NCBI GenBank assembly: GCA_021413845.1
Contig: JAIOPP010000026.1
Coordinates: 1-64,000 of the forward strand
Direction of reading: 5' to 3'
DNA length: 64,000 bases
Source of the DNA: Planctomycetia bacterium
GTDB taxonomy: Bacteria > Planctomycetota > Planctomycetia > Pirellulales > PNKZ01
Numbering within the stretch: the stretch's first letter is position 1; each line of letters begins with the position of its first letter. The notes below the pieces were generated by a model, which had not been told where the DNA came from, searched no databases, and saw nothing but the letters and a program-made list of their open reading frames with translations. Shown here one piece after another: positions 10,805 to 19,917 of this stretch. The translations under genes were made by a program, and so were the position numbers.

Positions 10805-11206
10805 AGCGCAGCAACGATCTCCGCGTCTCGATTTGGGTTCGAGAGCAAGATTCGTTAAGAATGCCGGTCGGGATCCATAAGATCCGGAGAAAAACAGCTC
10901 GAAACAAAACTGCGACGCCTAGCAGCCGCAGCGGGAGCGAGAGAATGAGGTCGCGACAACGTCGGAAGACCCGGCAACGCAGACATCGTACCACAATCGA
11001 CGTGCCGGCGGTTCGCTAATCCGACCGAGCTCGCCTATCGTACCGCGGTGTTTAACCTGATGAATTACGCTCGGCACGCGACGCGGCCCTTGACGAAGTC
11101 CCACGGCCGTCGCCTACGCGAGGCCCAGCAGAGTCCGAGGAAGATCTCCTGAGTTGCGCGCTCCGCGAGTTCGAGGAGGAGAACCTTCAACCCCACGCTG
11201 CGCAGC
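10805..11206. other. Intergenic region upstream of the glucan synthase
   Basis: About 400 bp between the start of the glucan synthase gene and the stop of the next minus-strand gene. Frames here are short, Arg-rich and overlap the glucan synthase 5' end, so none is called. It presumably contains the glucan synthase promoter, but no clear -35/-10 pair was identified by eye. Confidence 0.4.
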
Positions 11207-12376
11207 CTATCTTGCCGGGCGGATCGCTGCCGGCTGTCTCTCCTCTACCGCCTTGATCTTCTCCGGGGCCGGCGCCTTGAACTCGCCGTCCCCCACGCGG
11301 ATCTCGACCGGCGGCGTGGCGATCTGGCCGCCCCAGAACGCGCGCGCTCGGTCGACCCCGTCCCCTTGGTATCCATCCGCCTCGTAGTAGCCGGTTACGG
11401 TGTAGATGCCTTTCTGAGATGTGTCGAGTCCGAGATCCTTCAGTGACTTGACGATCACGTCGTTCGCAATGCCGGCGAGCGTCCACGACTTCCCGGGTTG
11501 GATCGTGATCGGCGTGGGCACGTTCTTTCGCCACTCGGCTTGCTCCGGCCGCCGCAGGATGCGGCTCTGTCCGTCCGGCGTGACGACAAGGTAGAAGTCA
11601 GCGCGATAGCCATTCGAGTATTTGTTGTCCCAGACGAGAATGGAGTTGCTGCCGTCCGCGGGCTTCACGTTGCGCAGGCTCATGGTCAGCGAGATGTCGT
11701 CGCCGGGCTTGATCGTGGTCTGCTTCACCTCCAGGCAGGCCTGCAGGCCGTCGGCCACATCGCCCCAGGTGGAGTCGGCGGTCCAGATCTCATCCTTGCC
11801 GGGGCCGGGAACTTCGAGACGTTCGGTGCGGGGGATCCAGGCACAAATGGCCTGCCAGCCGGGTCCGTTTCCACCAGCCGCCATCCGTTTTGTTTCAAGC
11901 CAGAGCCGCAAGTCACCCGCCACCTGTTGAGCGCCGGAGATCCGCAAGTTTTCAGCCTGCATGATGTCGCGCCAACAGACCACTTTTAGGCCTTTGGCAA
12001 AGGTAGGCACAGCTCTGACCTGATAGTCCCACCGCACTGCCTTAGTCTGTTCCAGCCGATCCAGGAACACCTTCTCCTCGGCCGCGTTGCGAATCACTGC
12101 AAAGCCATTGTAACCGAGCATCTGCAGCGCCTTCGCGCGCCCCATAGCGTCGGTCTTGGTGCCCCAAAGAAAGTCGTTGACTTGCACCCTTGCATTACTC
12201 TCCGGCGCGGGCTTGGGCGTCTCCGACTTCGGCTGCGCGTTCGGCGCCGGCGCTGCTCCGCCCGGGTCTGGGGCTGGTTGATCTGGGGCCGGTTGGGTCG
12301 CGGCACCCGCACCGGTCAAAAGCAGGATCGCCGCCGTGACCATCGCCGCCAGTCTCATCTTCGCCATGAACAGCAT
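11207..12376 (-). CDS. Secreted protein of unknown function
   Basis: A 389-residue protein with a hydrophobic signal segment at residues 7-25 followed by a Pro/Ala/Gln-rich linker (about 26-60). The start is supported by AAAGGAG about eight bases before the ATG at 12376. The mature part has a mixed alpha/beta region (about 65-200) and a C-terminal beta-rich region (about 200-370). In the latter, the 'QPGKSWTL' and 'GIYTVTGYYEAD' stretches resemble BsuPI/Ig-like domains of exported proteins. It is likely periplasmic or cell-surface. No catalytic motif was seen. It is a single gene, with cassette-like DNA upstream on the other strand. Confidence 0.75.
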   Translation of the reverse strand: MLFMAKMRLAAMVTAAILLLTGAGAATQPAPDQPAPDPGGAAPAPNAQPKSETPKPAPESNARVQVNDFLWGTKTDAMGRAKALQMLGYNGFAVIRNAAEEKVFLDRLEQTKAVRWDYQVRAVPTFAKGLKVVCWRDIMQAENLRISGAQQVAGDLRLWLETKRMAAGGNGPGWQAICAWIPRTERLEVPGPGKDEIWTADSTWGDVADGLQACLEVKQTTIKPGDDISLTMSLRNVKPADGSNSILVWDNKYSNGYRADFYLVVTPDGQSRILRRPEQAEWRKNVPTPITIQPGKSWTLAGIANDVIVKSLKDLGLDTSQKGIYTVTGYYEADGYQGDGVDRARAFWGGQIATPPVEIRVGDGEFKAPAPEKIKAVEERQPAAIRPAR

Positions 12377-12525
12377 ATGTATCGCTCCTTTACGCGGGCC
12401 AGATCTCCGAAGGCCTGGAACGGGCCGCTCAATAGCCCGTTCCTTCGATCATAACATGTGCCTGCGGCCGTCTCGAAAGGGGCAGCCACGGTTATTTGAT
12501 ACCGCTCGTACGAGAAAAGGCCGCG

Positions 12526-12611
12526 TTGTCGCCAGCCGTTTCGGAAGCTAGAACATCGAGATCGAGTCATCCCTGATCGGCCGCACTTCGGCGGTCTAAT
12601 TCTTGTTAGGC
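12526..12611 (+). repeat. attC-like site, copy 1 of a repeated sequence
   Basis: The right end holds GTTAGGC (12605-12611), which fits the integron consensus GTTRRRY. A start codon follows four bases later. The left part shares ttgtcgcc, gccgtt and aacatcgagatcgag with 34875-34949. The left core site is imperfect, so the call rests mainly on the right core, the duplicate copy and the adjoining cassette-type gene. Confidence 0.5.
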
Positions 12612-12615
12612 GACT

Positions 12616-13086
12616 ATGGATCCACGCTCCGAGATGCGGGAACTAGAGCGTCTCTATGGACGACCGGGCTTGGGCTCATTTACCGACGAGTTCCGTGCCC
12701 TGTGGAACTCTAGCAAGTGGGGAGATCGAATCAGAGAGGACCTGATAGAAGCACTAAAGCAGCACCAAACCGAAGCAATTGAAGACAGCATTTTGTACCT
12801 CGAAGAAAGTCCGCGATATTTTAATTCCGGCTACCGCAAGTGCTCGATCGCGAGCAAGCTCAAGAGTGCGCCCCTAACGTCAGAACAACGGCAACGGTTG
12901 TTGGCTATCATCCTGCGCGACGCAGCGTCTAAACGTATTGGACCTGAGTTCAGTGAATATGCGAGGTTGGCAGCAACTATCGCAACGCCCGCATTCGTGG
13001 ATGACGTCGTCCGCCTTAGGGATAAGTCCGAGGGTTGGGTTCGAGAGCGATGCGAACGGCTCCTGGGGCATTGTCGGCGCGCCTAA
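12616..13086 (+). CDS. Hypothetical cassette-borne protein
   Basis: A 156-residue soluble protein with no signal peptide. It is mostly helical, with Glu/Arg/Leu-rich segments that resemble HEAT-like immunity or repair-associated proteins; that resemblance is only a guess. The ATG lies five bases after the GTTAGGC core of the preceding attC-like site. The stop codon overlaps the left end (GCCTAA) of the next site. This tight packing is characteristic of integron gene cassettes. No recognisable family or catalytic motif. Expression probably depends on a promoter outside the cassette. Confidence 0.65.
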   Translation: MDPRSEMRELERLYGRPGLGSFTDEFRALWNSSKWGDRIREDLIEALKQHQTEAIEDSILYLEESPRYFNSGYRKCSIASKLKSAPLTSEQRQRLLAIILRDAASKRIGPEFSEYARLAATIATPAFVDDVVRLRDKSEGWVRERCERLLGHCRRA

Positions 13087-13203
13087 ACACGCGATCCAGC
13101 CGACCCGCAAGTCACGAAGCCGATTAGCTCGTCGGCTTCGAGTGCGTTAGACTCATGGCGAGCCCGTTTGCTTAGAGCGGGCGGCTAATTATGAGCGTTA
13201 GAC
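13081..13203 (+). repeat. attC-like site with two GTTAGAC cores
   Basis: The site begins with GCCTAAAC overlapping the previous stop codon, and contains GTTAGAC at 13146-13152 and again at 13197-13203. Between them is an imperfect hairpin (gcccgtt...gagcgggc). Most of the sequence, including gcgatccagccgacccgca and gatggcgagcccg-like segments, recurs at 35483-35593. Two right cores in a row suggest a composite or an empty cassette of about 50 bp. Confidence 0.6.
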
Positions 13204-13205
13204 TT

Positions 13206-13685
13206 ATGACCAGACGCTCCAAATTCGTCGTTGCCGCTGTGACGTTGAGCTTGGCAGCGACGTGGGTAATGTGGCCCCCACCGCCCTCGGCCGGGAACGC
13301 GGAGCACATCGCGTATCCACCTGATTACTTGGACGTTGCCGAAGCCGTCTTTCGCCATCAGTTCGATCACAACGCGTCCGGCACACAACGCCGGGTAAAA
13401 TACTTCTTCCTCAGCCTTGAGGCGAACGACCCGCCAAACGCCTTTCTAGCAAGGTTTGCAAATGAATGGTGGCCCTACGTGCGTCCCGCATCTATGGAAG
13501 CGCAGTTACGCGGCCCCAGATTGATCTTCTCCATTTCGTCCGTCAAATGGCTCGATGCCGATACTGCTGAGGTTGAAGGCGGCTATTATCACGATACTTT
13601 GTCGTCCTCCGGCAACCTTTACAGAGTCGAACGGCGGGCTGGCAAATGGTCCGTCACAAAGGATGAGCTAAAATGGATTTCGTAA
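13206..13685 (+). CDS. Hypothetical exported or anchored protein (cassette)
   Basis: A 159-residue protein. The ATG at 13206 is chosen because it lies two bases after the GTTAGAC core; an in-frame ATG at 13191 would lie inside the recombination site. Residues 5-22 form a signal anchor or signal peptide. The rest is a compact domain with many Trp, Tyr and Phe residues and alternating strands near the C-terminus ('YRVERRAGKWSV' type). This resembles small periplasmic domains that sense or bind, such as NTF2-like folds, but no family can be named. It is the second cassette gene and is followed by a clear attC site. Confidence 0.6.
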   Translation: MTRRSKFVVAAVTLSLAATWVMWPPPPSAGNAEHIAYPPDYLDVAEAVFRHQFDHNASGTQRRVKYFFLSLEANDPPNAFLARFANEWWPYVRPASMEAQLRGPRLIFSISSVKWLDADTAEVEGGYYHDTLSSSGNLYRVERRAGKWSVTKDELKWIS

Positions 13686-13718
13686 CCACAGCGGCATAGT
13701 CATGCATGCCCCGAGGCC

Positions 13719-13811
13719 GTCTAACAAGTCGCTCCACCAGACGCGGCAGCGTATACTCGTTTCCCAGATCAACACGCACCTGCCGCCGCGCAGGTGAGCA
13801 AATCGTTAGGC
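13719..13811 (+). repeat. attC recombination site (integron cassette)
   Basis: A 93-bp site bounded by GTCTAAC (13719-13725) and GTTAGGC (13805-13811). The inner part aagtcgctccacc pairs with ggtgagcaaatc, leaving one unpaired base, as in the L boxes of true attC sites. The centre contains a further short inverted repeat (cgcacctg/caggtg). This is the clearest attC in the window. Confidence 0.8.
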
Positions 13812-13827
13812 GTTAAAGGGTGCAGCG

Positions 13828-14250
13828 GTGTCTGGTTTCCACTCAAAACCGTCGCCAAGTACCGCAGCCGATCTTGCCGGGCTCCGTACCTCGTCACTCG
13901 CCGAGTTGCGCGCCGCCCGCATTCGCCGCGTCGCGCCGAAGTGGCTGCTGGTGCTTGCAGAATGGTCGAGAACACTAGCTCGCGCATCGTCTGTGGCCGT
14001 CGTTTTAGTTACGGGCTTCGGTTTCGCTTACTATCCGCGGCCTTGGTGCTCGCATTGGTCACCACGGAAAACGCTCAGTGTCGAAATCGTGGACACCGGT
14101 GCGGGATTCGCCATGCTCTCGCTATGTTGCTGCTTCCTAGCAGCATGTCTGTCGACTAGTTCGTGTACGTTCAAAGAACGCCCTTTGCGGCTGGCCGTTT
14201 GCCTCAATATCGCTGCCGTGCTTATGCGATTGTTTACGCCGGCTTGGTAA
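13828..14250 (+). CDS. Hypothetical membrane protein (cassette)
   Basis: A 140-residue frame starting at a GTG 16 bases after the attC core. It has three hydrophobic stretches (about residues 54-70, 92-110 and 124-137) and a Cys-rich segment around residues 97-112. The N-terminal 40 residues are basic. The composition of small membrane proteins like this is common among cassette genes. No family is recognised. A half attC site follows 20 bases after the stop. The frame could be shorter if translation starts internally; confidence is moderate because another frame overlaps it. Confidence 0.45.
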   Translation: MSGFHSKPSPSTAADLAGLRTSSLAELRAARIRRVAPKWLLVLAEWSRTLARASSVAVVLVTGFGFAYYPRPWCSHWSPRKTLSVEIVDTGAGFAMLSLCCCFLAACLSTSSCTFKERPLRLAVCLNIAAVLMRLFTPAW

Positions 14251-14269
14251 TCGCACGATTTAGCTCAAC

Positions 14270-14300
14270 GTCTAACCACTCGCTCCAGTCGACGCGATCA
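14270..14300 (+). repeat. Truncated attC site (left half only)
   Basis: GTCTAAC at 14270-14276 is followed by cactcgctccagtcgacgc, matching the left half of the site at 13719. No GTTRRRY partner is seen before the next gene ends at 14412. The cassette array therefore appears to have been cut off at this point. Confidence 0.6.
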
Positions 14301-14411
14301 CGGCGGTTCGACGAGCACGTTCCGCAGACGACCACGGATCCGTCGGTGTTGCCGAAAATAGTGTCGAATTGCTCCGGCGGCTAACCCGCTGCGATCCTCG
14401 GGAAGGACCGT

Positions 14412-15704
14412 TCAGCTCGGCAGGCATGCGGCATACACACGGCCGAGGTTATCGGAATAGAGCTTGCGCAACTGCGGTTCATCATAGCCGCGACGCAGGA
14501 GCTCGGCCGTCAACATCGGTAGGTCGCCGATGTGGTTCATCTCGGCGGGCCATTGATCGTCGTCGATGCCGTTGACGTCGGGTCCGAGCCCGACGTGTTC
14601 GATTCCCACGAGCCGGACCAGATAGTCGACGGCATCGGCCAGATGACGCACGTTCGCTCCGCGGATCGTGAGGACAACCGGATCGGCCGGCAGGTTGTGA
14701 TCGTGGTAGAACCGGTCGCGGGCCGCCTGGTCTTCGCGCAGGCGGATGCGCTCGTCGGGGTCGCGGGTTCGGTCGAGCACGTATTGATTGTATTTCCACT
14801 CCCGCCGCGACGCCCCGCGGTTCGCATACTTGGTTCGCCAAGCCTCGCTCGTCAGCATGTGATCGGCGAAATGGACGCCGATCACTCCGCCCGAACGGGC
14901 GATTCGCCGCAGTGTTTCATCGCGCAATCCGCGCGACTGCGGCGACACGTCGCGACTCATCGTGTGGCTGTCGTTGACCGGCTTCACCGAGGCCTCGACC
15001 AGGGCCGTCGCCGTCTCGTCGGAGGCGTGGCCCGTGTCGATTACGATCCCTAGCTTGTTCATGCGCGCTACGACTTCTCGTCCGAAATCGGTCATCACCG
15101 GAGCATTCATGCCGTTGTAACCCGCACACCAGCGATTGTGATACTGCATGGCCGGATGCGTGGCTCGCACGCCGCGGCGGAAAAACAAATCGACGGTGTC
15201 GACGCCGAGCGTGTGATTGTTGCCGATCAGATGCATGATCACGCCGATCGAGTCGTCGTCGGGCCTAGCAGCTAGTTCGCTTGCGCGAGTGATCAGTCGG
15301 GTGCGCGGGCACGCCTCGATCGCGCTGCGAAGCTCGTCGATCCGCTTGAGTTGCCGCTCCAGCAACCATTCATCGGATCCCGCCATCACATAGTTGCGCG
15401 GCCCGATTTGGAAGTACGGTTGATTGGGCCCGCGATAGCCGAAGCCGACGGACGCGATGAAGGTCCGCACGCCGGCCGCAGCGAGTTTTTCCAAATCGCA
15501 TTGGCGGCCGCCGCGCGCTTGAAATTGCTCCGGATGAAACACGCAGTAACCCAGAAACACGGGTATGGCGCGGTGCAATTTCTCGGCTTGTTCCAGCCCC
15601 TCCGGACGAGCGCCGAACGTCCGATCGCGAGACGCGATGAGAGCCGTCGCGGCGGCGGATCGAATCAGCACGTCACGACGCGTAATCGTCGACCTCGAGG
15701 TCAT
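14412..15704 (-). CDS. Membrane dipeptidase-like protein (peptidase M19), Tat signal
   Basis: A 430-residue protein of the renal dipeptidase family, which in active members is a di-zinc amidohydrolase cleaving dipeptides. The start at 15704 gives a twin-arginine signal (TRRDVLIRSAAATALIAS) and has GGAG upstream. Conserved family parts are visible: 'DTGHASDET' near residue 225, 'NDSHTMSRDVSPQSRGL' after it, 'GGVIGVHF', and 'HVGLGPDVNG' near the C-terminus. The usual N-terminal HxD metal motif and the bridging Glu (EGG) are not seen; 'GYCVFHPEQF' and 'IGNNHT' occupy those places. It may bind one metal or be catalytically altered. Exported. Single gene. Confidence 0.85.
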   Translation of the reverse strand: MTSRSTITRRDVLIRSAAATALIASRDRTFGARPEGLEQAEKLHRAIPVFLGYCVFHPEQFQARGGRQCDLEKLAAAGVRTFIASVGFGYRGPNQPYFQIGPRNYVMAGSDEWLLERQLKRIDELRSAIEACPRTRLITRASELAARPDDDSIGVIMHLIGNNHTLGVDTVDLFFRRGVRATHPAMQYHNRWCAGYNGMNAPVMTDFGREVVARMNKLGIVIDTGHASDETATALVEASVKPVNDSHTMSRDVSPQSRGLRDETLRRIARSGGVIGVHFADHMLTSEAWRTKYANRGASRREWKYNQYVLDRTRDPDERIRLREDQAARDRFYHDHNLPADPVVLTIRGANVRHLADAVDYLVRLVGIEHVGLGPDVNGIDDDQWPAEMNHIGDLPMLTAELLRRGYDEPQLRKLYSDNLGRVYAACLPS

Positions 15705-15893
15705 CGTGAATCTCCGGGAATTCGGCTGGTCGCGTTCTCCAACTACAGGATCCATGTCATGCCGCTGCAACTAGGCAGCGTCTATGATGTCCGCACGGAA
15801 GAGAGCGAGTTCGCCTTTCGGCGATTCGCCGACCTCCTTCGCCGAGATGTGCCGAGTCGACTGTGATAATGCCGCCGGTGGCGCAACGTCGGC

Positions 15894-16916
15894 TTACATG
15901 GCAGCTTCACGAGCCGGTTGGAAGGAGATCAGCAACCATTCGTCCGCGGCCGGCGCGGAACGAATGATCAGCTTGACGTCTCCCAATTCTTGCTCGTGGC
16001 TTTCGCGCTTGCCGAGGTACGCTTGATAGGCGGCGGTCGGCGGATCGGGCAACTTCGGAACGGCGGCCCCGTCGACACGAACCGTATTCGGCGCGCCGTG
16101 CTCAAGCTCATTCACCAGATCGCGCGTCGCCGCAGCATGAGCGGCCGGTGTCAATTGAGCGATGAAACTGTCGGCGATGTCGCGGGCAAAAACGTCGGTC
16201 TTAGCATTGTTGACGAACGAGCCGGCGAGCAATAAGTCGGCGGCGACGATTCGCTTGTCGGTGCTTTCGGTGAGCTTCACGAGGACGAGCTCGCGGAACG
16301 GTCCTTGCTTCGGTTGGAACGTCCATTGCGTTCCGGCTTCAAACGCAGCACCTTCGCCGACTCGAACCAGATTGAAAAACCGAAACAGATCGGATTTCTG
16401 CGCCGTAGCGAGCGACTCACCCCAGAGGCTCTTCAACTTCGCGCCTTCGCCGGCAGGAACGGGAGCGACGTTATTCGGAGGCGGTGCATTAGGTCCGGGC
16501 GCCACCGCCGGGCCGGTGCGGGCCGTGATGAATTCGTGCTTTTGCACTTTGCCGTCGCCGTCGGCGTCGAGCCGTTCCCATTTGCCGTCGAGTTCGGTGC
16601 CCGACAGGTAATTGTCTTGATTCCAGTCGAGAACGAGCCACGCTTGCTGCGGGTTCGCAGCCGTTTCGGCGAAGCGTTTGTCGTAGGCACGACCGGCGAC
16701 GAATTCAGTCTGAGTCACTGCGCCGTCCTTATCACCATCGTAGCGTGCCCAAAGGGTACCGCGAATCTCATCGCCGCTCGCGACACCGTCGCGGTTGCGA
16801 TCTACATGCGTGAAGTGTTCCGCGACATCTTCCACCGGTGAGGCGGCAAGCGTTGCTGAAACCAGTAGGAGAGAAAACAGGAACGTAGCAGCGGAGCGGA
16901 ACGGTTTGGTCGTCAT
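15894..16916 (-). CDS. Secreted EF-hand calcium-binding protein
   Basis: A 340-residue protein with a signal peptide (residues about 8-25, cut near ATLAAS). Four EF-hand loops are visible: residues 39-50 (DRNRDGVASGDE), 60-71 (DGDKDGAVTQTE), 97-108 (DWNQDNYLSGTE) and 117-128 (DADGDGKVQKHE). A Pro/Asn-rich linker follows at about 133-160, then an unclassified C-terminal domain of about 180 residues. It most likely binds calcium in the periplasm or at the surface. Such proteins are frequent in planctomycetes. The function of the C-terminal domain is unknown. Confidence 0.85.
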   Translation of the reverse strand: MTTKPFRSAATFLFSLLLVSATLAASPVEDVAEHFTHVDRNRDGVASGDEIRGTLWARYDGDKDGAVTQTEFVAGRAYDKRFAETAANPQQAWLVLDWNQDNYLSGTELDGKWERLDADGDGKVQKHEFITARTGPAVAPGPNAPPPNNVAPVPAGEGAKLKSLWGESLATAQKSDLFRFFNLVRVGEGAAFEAGTQWTFQPKQGPFRELVLVKLTESTDKRIVAADLLLAGSFVNNAKTDVFARDIADSFIAQLTPAAHAAATRDLVNELEHGAPNTVRVDGAAVPKLPDPPTAAYQAYLGKRESHEQELGDVKLIIRSAPAADEWLLISFQPAREAAM

Positions 16917-17256
16917 GGGAGCCCTGCCTATTCACTGGGGAATTAACCGCGAAACCTAGAGCGAATACCGGCCAATCGGCGAGCATTATCCGGCGTCCCG
17001 AGCGACACGACAAGTAGGCTGGAGCAAATACGGAGACGAGATGCCGACCTAACTGGCGGTGAAAGCGGTAAGAGCCGAGCACGGGCGCCGCAACTGGTCC
17101 AAGGTCGGACCGAAGCTCTTGGCGAAGGCGCAGCATCCGGAGCGTCGGGCGAAGATAGCAAAGGGCGGCCAGACCGACGTCACGCATATGCGGAAACACG
17201 ACGAGCGTTCGCAACGGGTGTCGGCGACGATTGGCGTCGGTGATGACCGGCCTCGT
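16917..17256. other. Intergenic region without a confident gene
   Basis: Between the EF-hand gene start and the glycosyltransferase relic. A plus-strand frame at 17059-17325 begins with a Lys/Arg-rich stretch (residues 8-35) but overlaps the relic and has no ribosome binding site, so it is not called. Otherwise nothing is seen. Confidence 0.4.
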
Positions 17257-17730
17257 TTAAGGCAACACATTCAGGCACGCAATCTTGTGGTAGACGGAAT
17301 TCACCGCATCGTAGCTCTCACTTAGAGTTTGGAAGGCTTTCATTCGGCTGTGGAGCGCCTCGTCGCTAAGCAGCCGGCGAAGGTCGGCCGCCACTTGATG
17401 GCTTGTCGGCCGGAGTTTTAAGCCGATACCGCGATCGATGATTCGTGCTGCGTGGTCGTGCTGATAGTAGTCGTGCGGCCAGACGAGCATCGGCACGGCG
17501 TGTTGAATGCACGCGTAGGTAATCCCGGTTCCACCATGAATGATTGCCGCTTGATATTTTTCCAAATGGGGGTCGTACGGCAGGAAGCCGTATTTGTACA
17601 AGTTACCTTGAGCCGTGCGGGTAAGATTGCCAGGCTCGCCAAGCGTAAAGTGGAAGTCGCATTCCGGCATCAGTCGTGCCGTTTCCTCGATCAAGCGCTT
17701 CGCCGGGAACGTGACTGGCAGGCATTCGCC
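17257..17730 (-). pseudogene. Glycosyltransferase (GT1, UGT-like) C-terminal fragment
   Basis: About 158 codons remain of what looks like the C-terminal half of a family 1 glycosyltransferase. The typical sugar-nucleotide-binding signature is visible as 'IIHGGTGITYACIQHAVPML' followed by 'WPHDYYQHDHAARI'. An ordinary GT1 enzyme has about 400 residues. The acceptor-binding N-terminal half is absent, and an in-frame TAA lies at 17731-17733. A first ATG at 17694 would give 145 residues, but it has no good ribosome binding site. I interpret this as a decayed gene. Confidence 0.6.
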
Positions 17731-17908
17731 TTATTTTAGGTAGTGCGTTTCTCAGGCGATCCGAATACGAACAGACCATGGTGCGGAACATTGATACACG
17801 AGCATGCTTTCGGGTCGCGAGCCGGGAAAGAAAGATGCGAAAAACCCGAGATACGCCGGATCTACCTCCAGGGCATGCGCCCTCTTGCTCCCATGATGAG
17901 GCGGCTTA

Positions 17909-19888
17909 CTATTGCCCTCGCTCTTTCTTTAAGAACATGCGATCGGCTTCCGACAGCTTGTCGAGCGGGACTTCGAGGAACTTGCCGTCCGCCAACTTTA
18001 AGACCACCTTCCCTTTGCGCACCTCCACGAATGTCGCTGACACGCTGAAGAGTCCGTCGCTGCTCGTCCATTTCCGAACCTGACCCAGGGGCCCGGCGAT
18101 TGCGGGGGGACGCGCCACTCTGAGACGGAAGTTGTAAAGCAGTTCTTTGCCAGACGTATCACGAATCGCGACAACGACGCTCTGAAACTTCTCACCGGCG
18201 ATAGGCTTCGGCCACGTAAGCAAGCCGGTCGGAGAGACGGTCAAGCCTTCCGGTCCACTTACAAGACTGCATTTAATTTCGCCGCGATTGGAGCGAAGGT
18301 CGAGTTGATGCGACCAGGATGGATTTTCGAGAGCGATCTCGCTCGGCGGCGGCGATGCGACGAAGAGATAGGCTTCTTTCCGCTGCGACAACTCACGCTC
18401 GAAGTCGAAGTCATGAACGATCATGCTGTCGAACTTGTCGGGGATCGTCACGATCACCGATAAGTGAGGAGCGAAGAAGAACCGCTGGCGCAACGGGGGT
18501 GTTTCGTGAGGACCGTCCGCCACCAGTGCATCGATATCGTGGAGCGACAAGATCGGTCGGCTGATGCCCGGCGTGAAGATTTCGACCGGCAACTTTCCAA
18601 ACTCCCGGTCGTTGCTGGAGCGAATGTAGTGCATCGAAGTGAGTGGTCCTCGCATGGCGGGCACGCTCACAGCTCGATCTAAGTTCGGTTGAAGCTCGAA
18701 TTTGCCGAGTTGATCTCCTTGTCGACTAAAAGACCCATAAGGTCCGATCAAGATCTCACCATCCGCGCTCGGTTCCCAGTCTATCTGGGACATTTCATCG
18801 ATCCTCGTCGTCGTCGCAACATCACCGTCGAGGCGCATCACGATCGAAGACTCAATTCCCACGAAACTGCGCCCATTCGCCGAGGCATGCCATGTGGCCG
18901 CCAAGGGAAATCCTCGCTGCGATTCGGCAAACGTCATTTTTCGTAGACGCAAAGTCGTCAAATCGATAAAGGCAAAGCTCGACGCGGCGTGGCCGGGACC
19001 GTCCTTCGGTAGTAAAACGGCGACCAACGGACCTTGCGAATCCGCGCCCGCCGCCAGCGTTGCGATTTGCGCTTCGTTTTCGAACGGCACGGTTTGCTCT
19101 CGTTCGCCGGTCTTTAAGTCGTAACGTGAGAGCAGTTTTTGGGTCGGCAAATAGACGACGAACTTATCGGCGGTGCCGACGATCAACGGAACTTCTTCGA
19201 CGGACAATTCGTGCGCAACTCGGCGCTCGACGACGTCGACCACCACGATTTTCTTCTTTCTGTCTAAGAAACCGATGAGATAACGGCCGGCGCCGGCGGC
19301 GATCACGCGCTGCAACGAACTCTCGAGTTTCACGATCGAGCGATTCCGTTGTACTTGCTGCTCGGCGACCGACGGTTCGATCTCGAACGATTGACTGGTT
19401 TCCGCTCCCATTCCGTCGGAAAGTCGAACTACGACCGATTGCTTGTTCGCGAACGACGCCGGCGCGGTCCAGCGAATGACACCTTCGGGAGAGATTTCCA
19501 TTCCGTCCGGCTTGGTCTCGAGTCGGAACGACGCTTTTCCGCGGCGAGTCTTGACGTCCATTCGATATTCAAAGAGTGTGCCCGGCGCTACGTTCGTCGG
19601 CGGCAACGATGCCGCGAAGAGAAAGTCGCGGGTCGAAGCGGCGAGCAGTTCTTCGATGTTCACTCGATGCACGACGAGACGATCGTTCGACGGCGGAACG
19701 ATCACGATCGCTTCGGCCGAAGGAATAAACGTCAATCGCGCATTTCGAAGCGGATCGCCGATCTTATTTTTCGGGAACTCGGGGGGCGGGATTCGCGAAA
19801 GAAGAACGAGTGGTTCGGAATCGATACCGGCCGACAGCTGCAGAGGATGGAAGCCGCCGGGTGGAGGAGGGAGCCTCGTCCAACTCAC
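17909..19888 (-). CDS. 3' part of a split secreted SHD1/Ig-like protein
   Basis: A 659-residue frame from a GTG at 19888. It has no signal peptide and starts in the middle of a domain. It contains two putative Ig/cadherin-like stretches ('PEGVIRW', residues about 135-170, and 'PTGLLTWP', near 560), a beta-propeller-like middle, and a C-terminal SHD1-like domain (about 600-655: 'KWTSSDGLFSVSATF', 'LPLDKLSEADRMF' type). The frame is open upstream through 'VTASSNEGDYFVSW', which continues the preceding gene's product if one T is added to the TTTT run near 19920. It is therefore probably the second half of one ~1370-residue exported protein. Confidence 0.7.
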   Translation of the reverse strand: MSWTRLPPPPGGFHPLQLSAGIDSEPLVLLSRIPPPEFPKNKIGDPLRNARLTFIPSAEAIVIVPPSNDRLVVHRVNIEELLAASTRDFLFAASLPPTNVAPGTLFEYRMDVKTRRGKASFRLETKPDGMEISPEGVIRWTAPASFANKQSVVVRLSDGMGAETSQSFEIEPSVAEQQVQRNRSIVKLESSLQRVIAAGAGRYLIGFLDRKKKIVVVDVVERRVAHELSVEEVPLIVGTADKFVVYLPTQKLLSRYDLKTGEREQTVPFENEAQIATLAAGADSQGPLVAVLLPKDGPGHAASSFAFIDLTTLRLRKMTFAESQRGFPLAATWHASANGRSFVGIESSIVMRLDGDVATTTRIDEMSQIDWEPSADGEILIGPYGSFSRQGDQLGKFELQPNLDRAVSVPAMRGPLTSMHYIRSSNDREFGKLPVEIFTPGISRPILSLHDIDALVADGPHETPPLRQRFFFAPHLSVIVTIPDKFDSMIVHDFDFERELSQRKEAYLFVASPPPSEIALENPSWSHQLDLRSNRGEIKCSLVSGPEGLTVSPTGLLTWPKPIAGEKFQSVVVAIRDTSGKELLYNFRLRVARPPAIAGPLGQVRKWTSSDGLFSVSATFVEVRKGKVVLKLADGKFLEVPLDKLSEADRMFLKKERGQ

Positions 19889-19917
19889 GAAGTAGTCCCC
19901 TTCGTTACTAGAAGCAG

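Noticed and set aside
10633-11019. A 128-codon plus-strand frame
   Set aside because: It overlaps the 5' end of the glucan synthase gene, is Arg/Thr-rich and has no ribosome binding site.
17059-17325. An 88-codon plus-strand frame
   Set aside because: It runs into the glycosyltransferase relic on the other strand and has no start signal; at most a relic.
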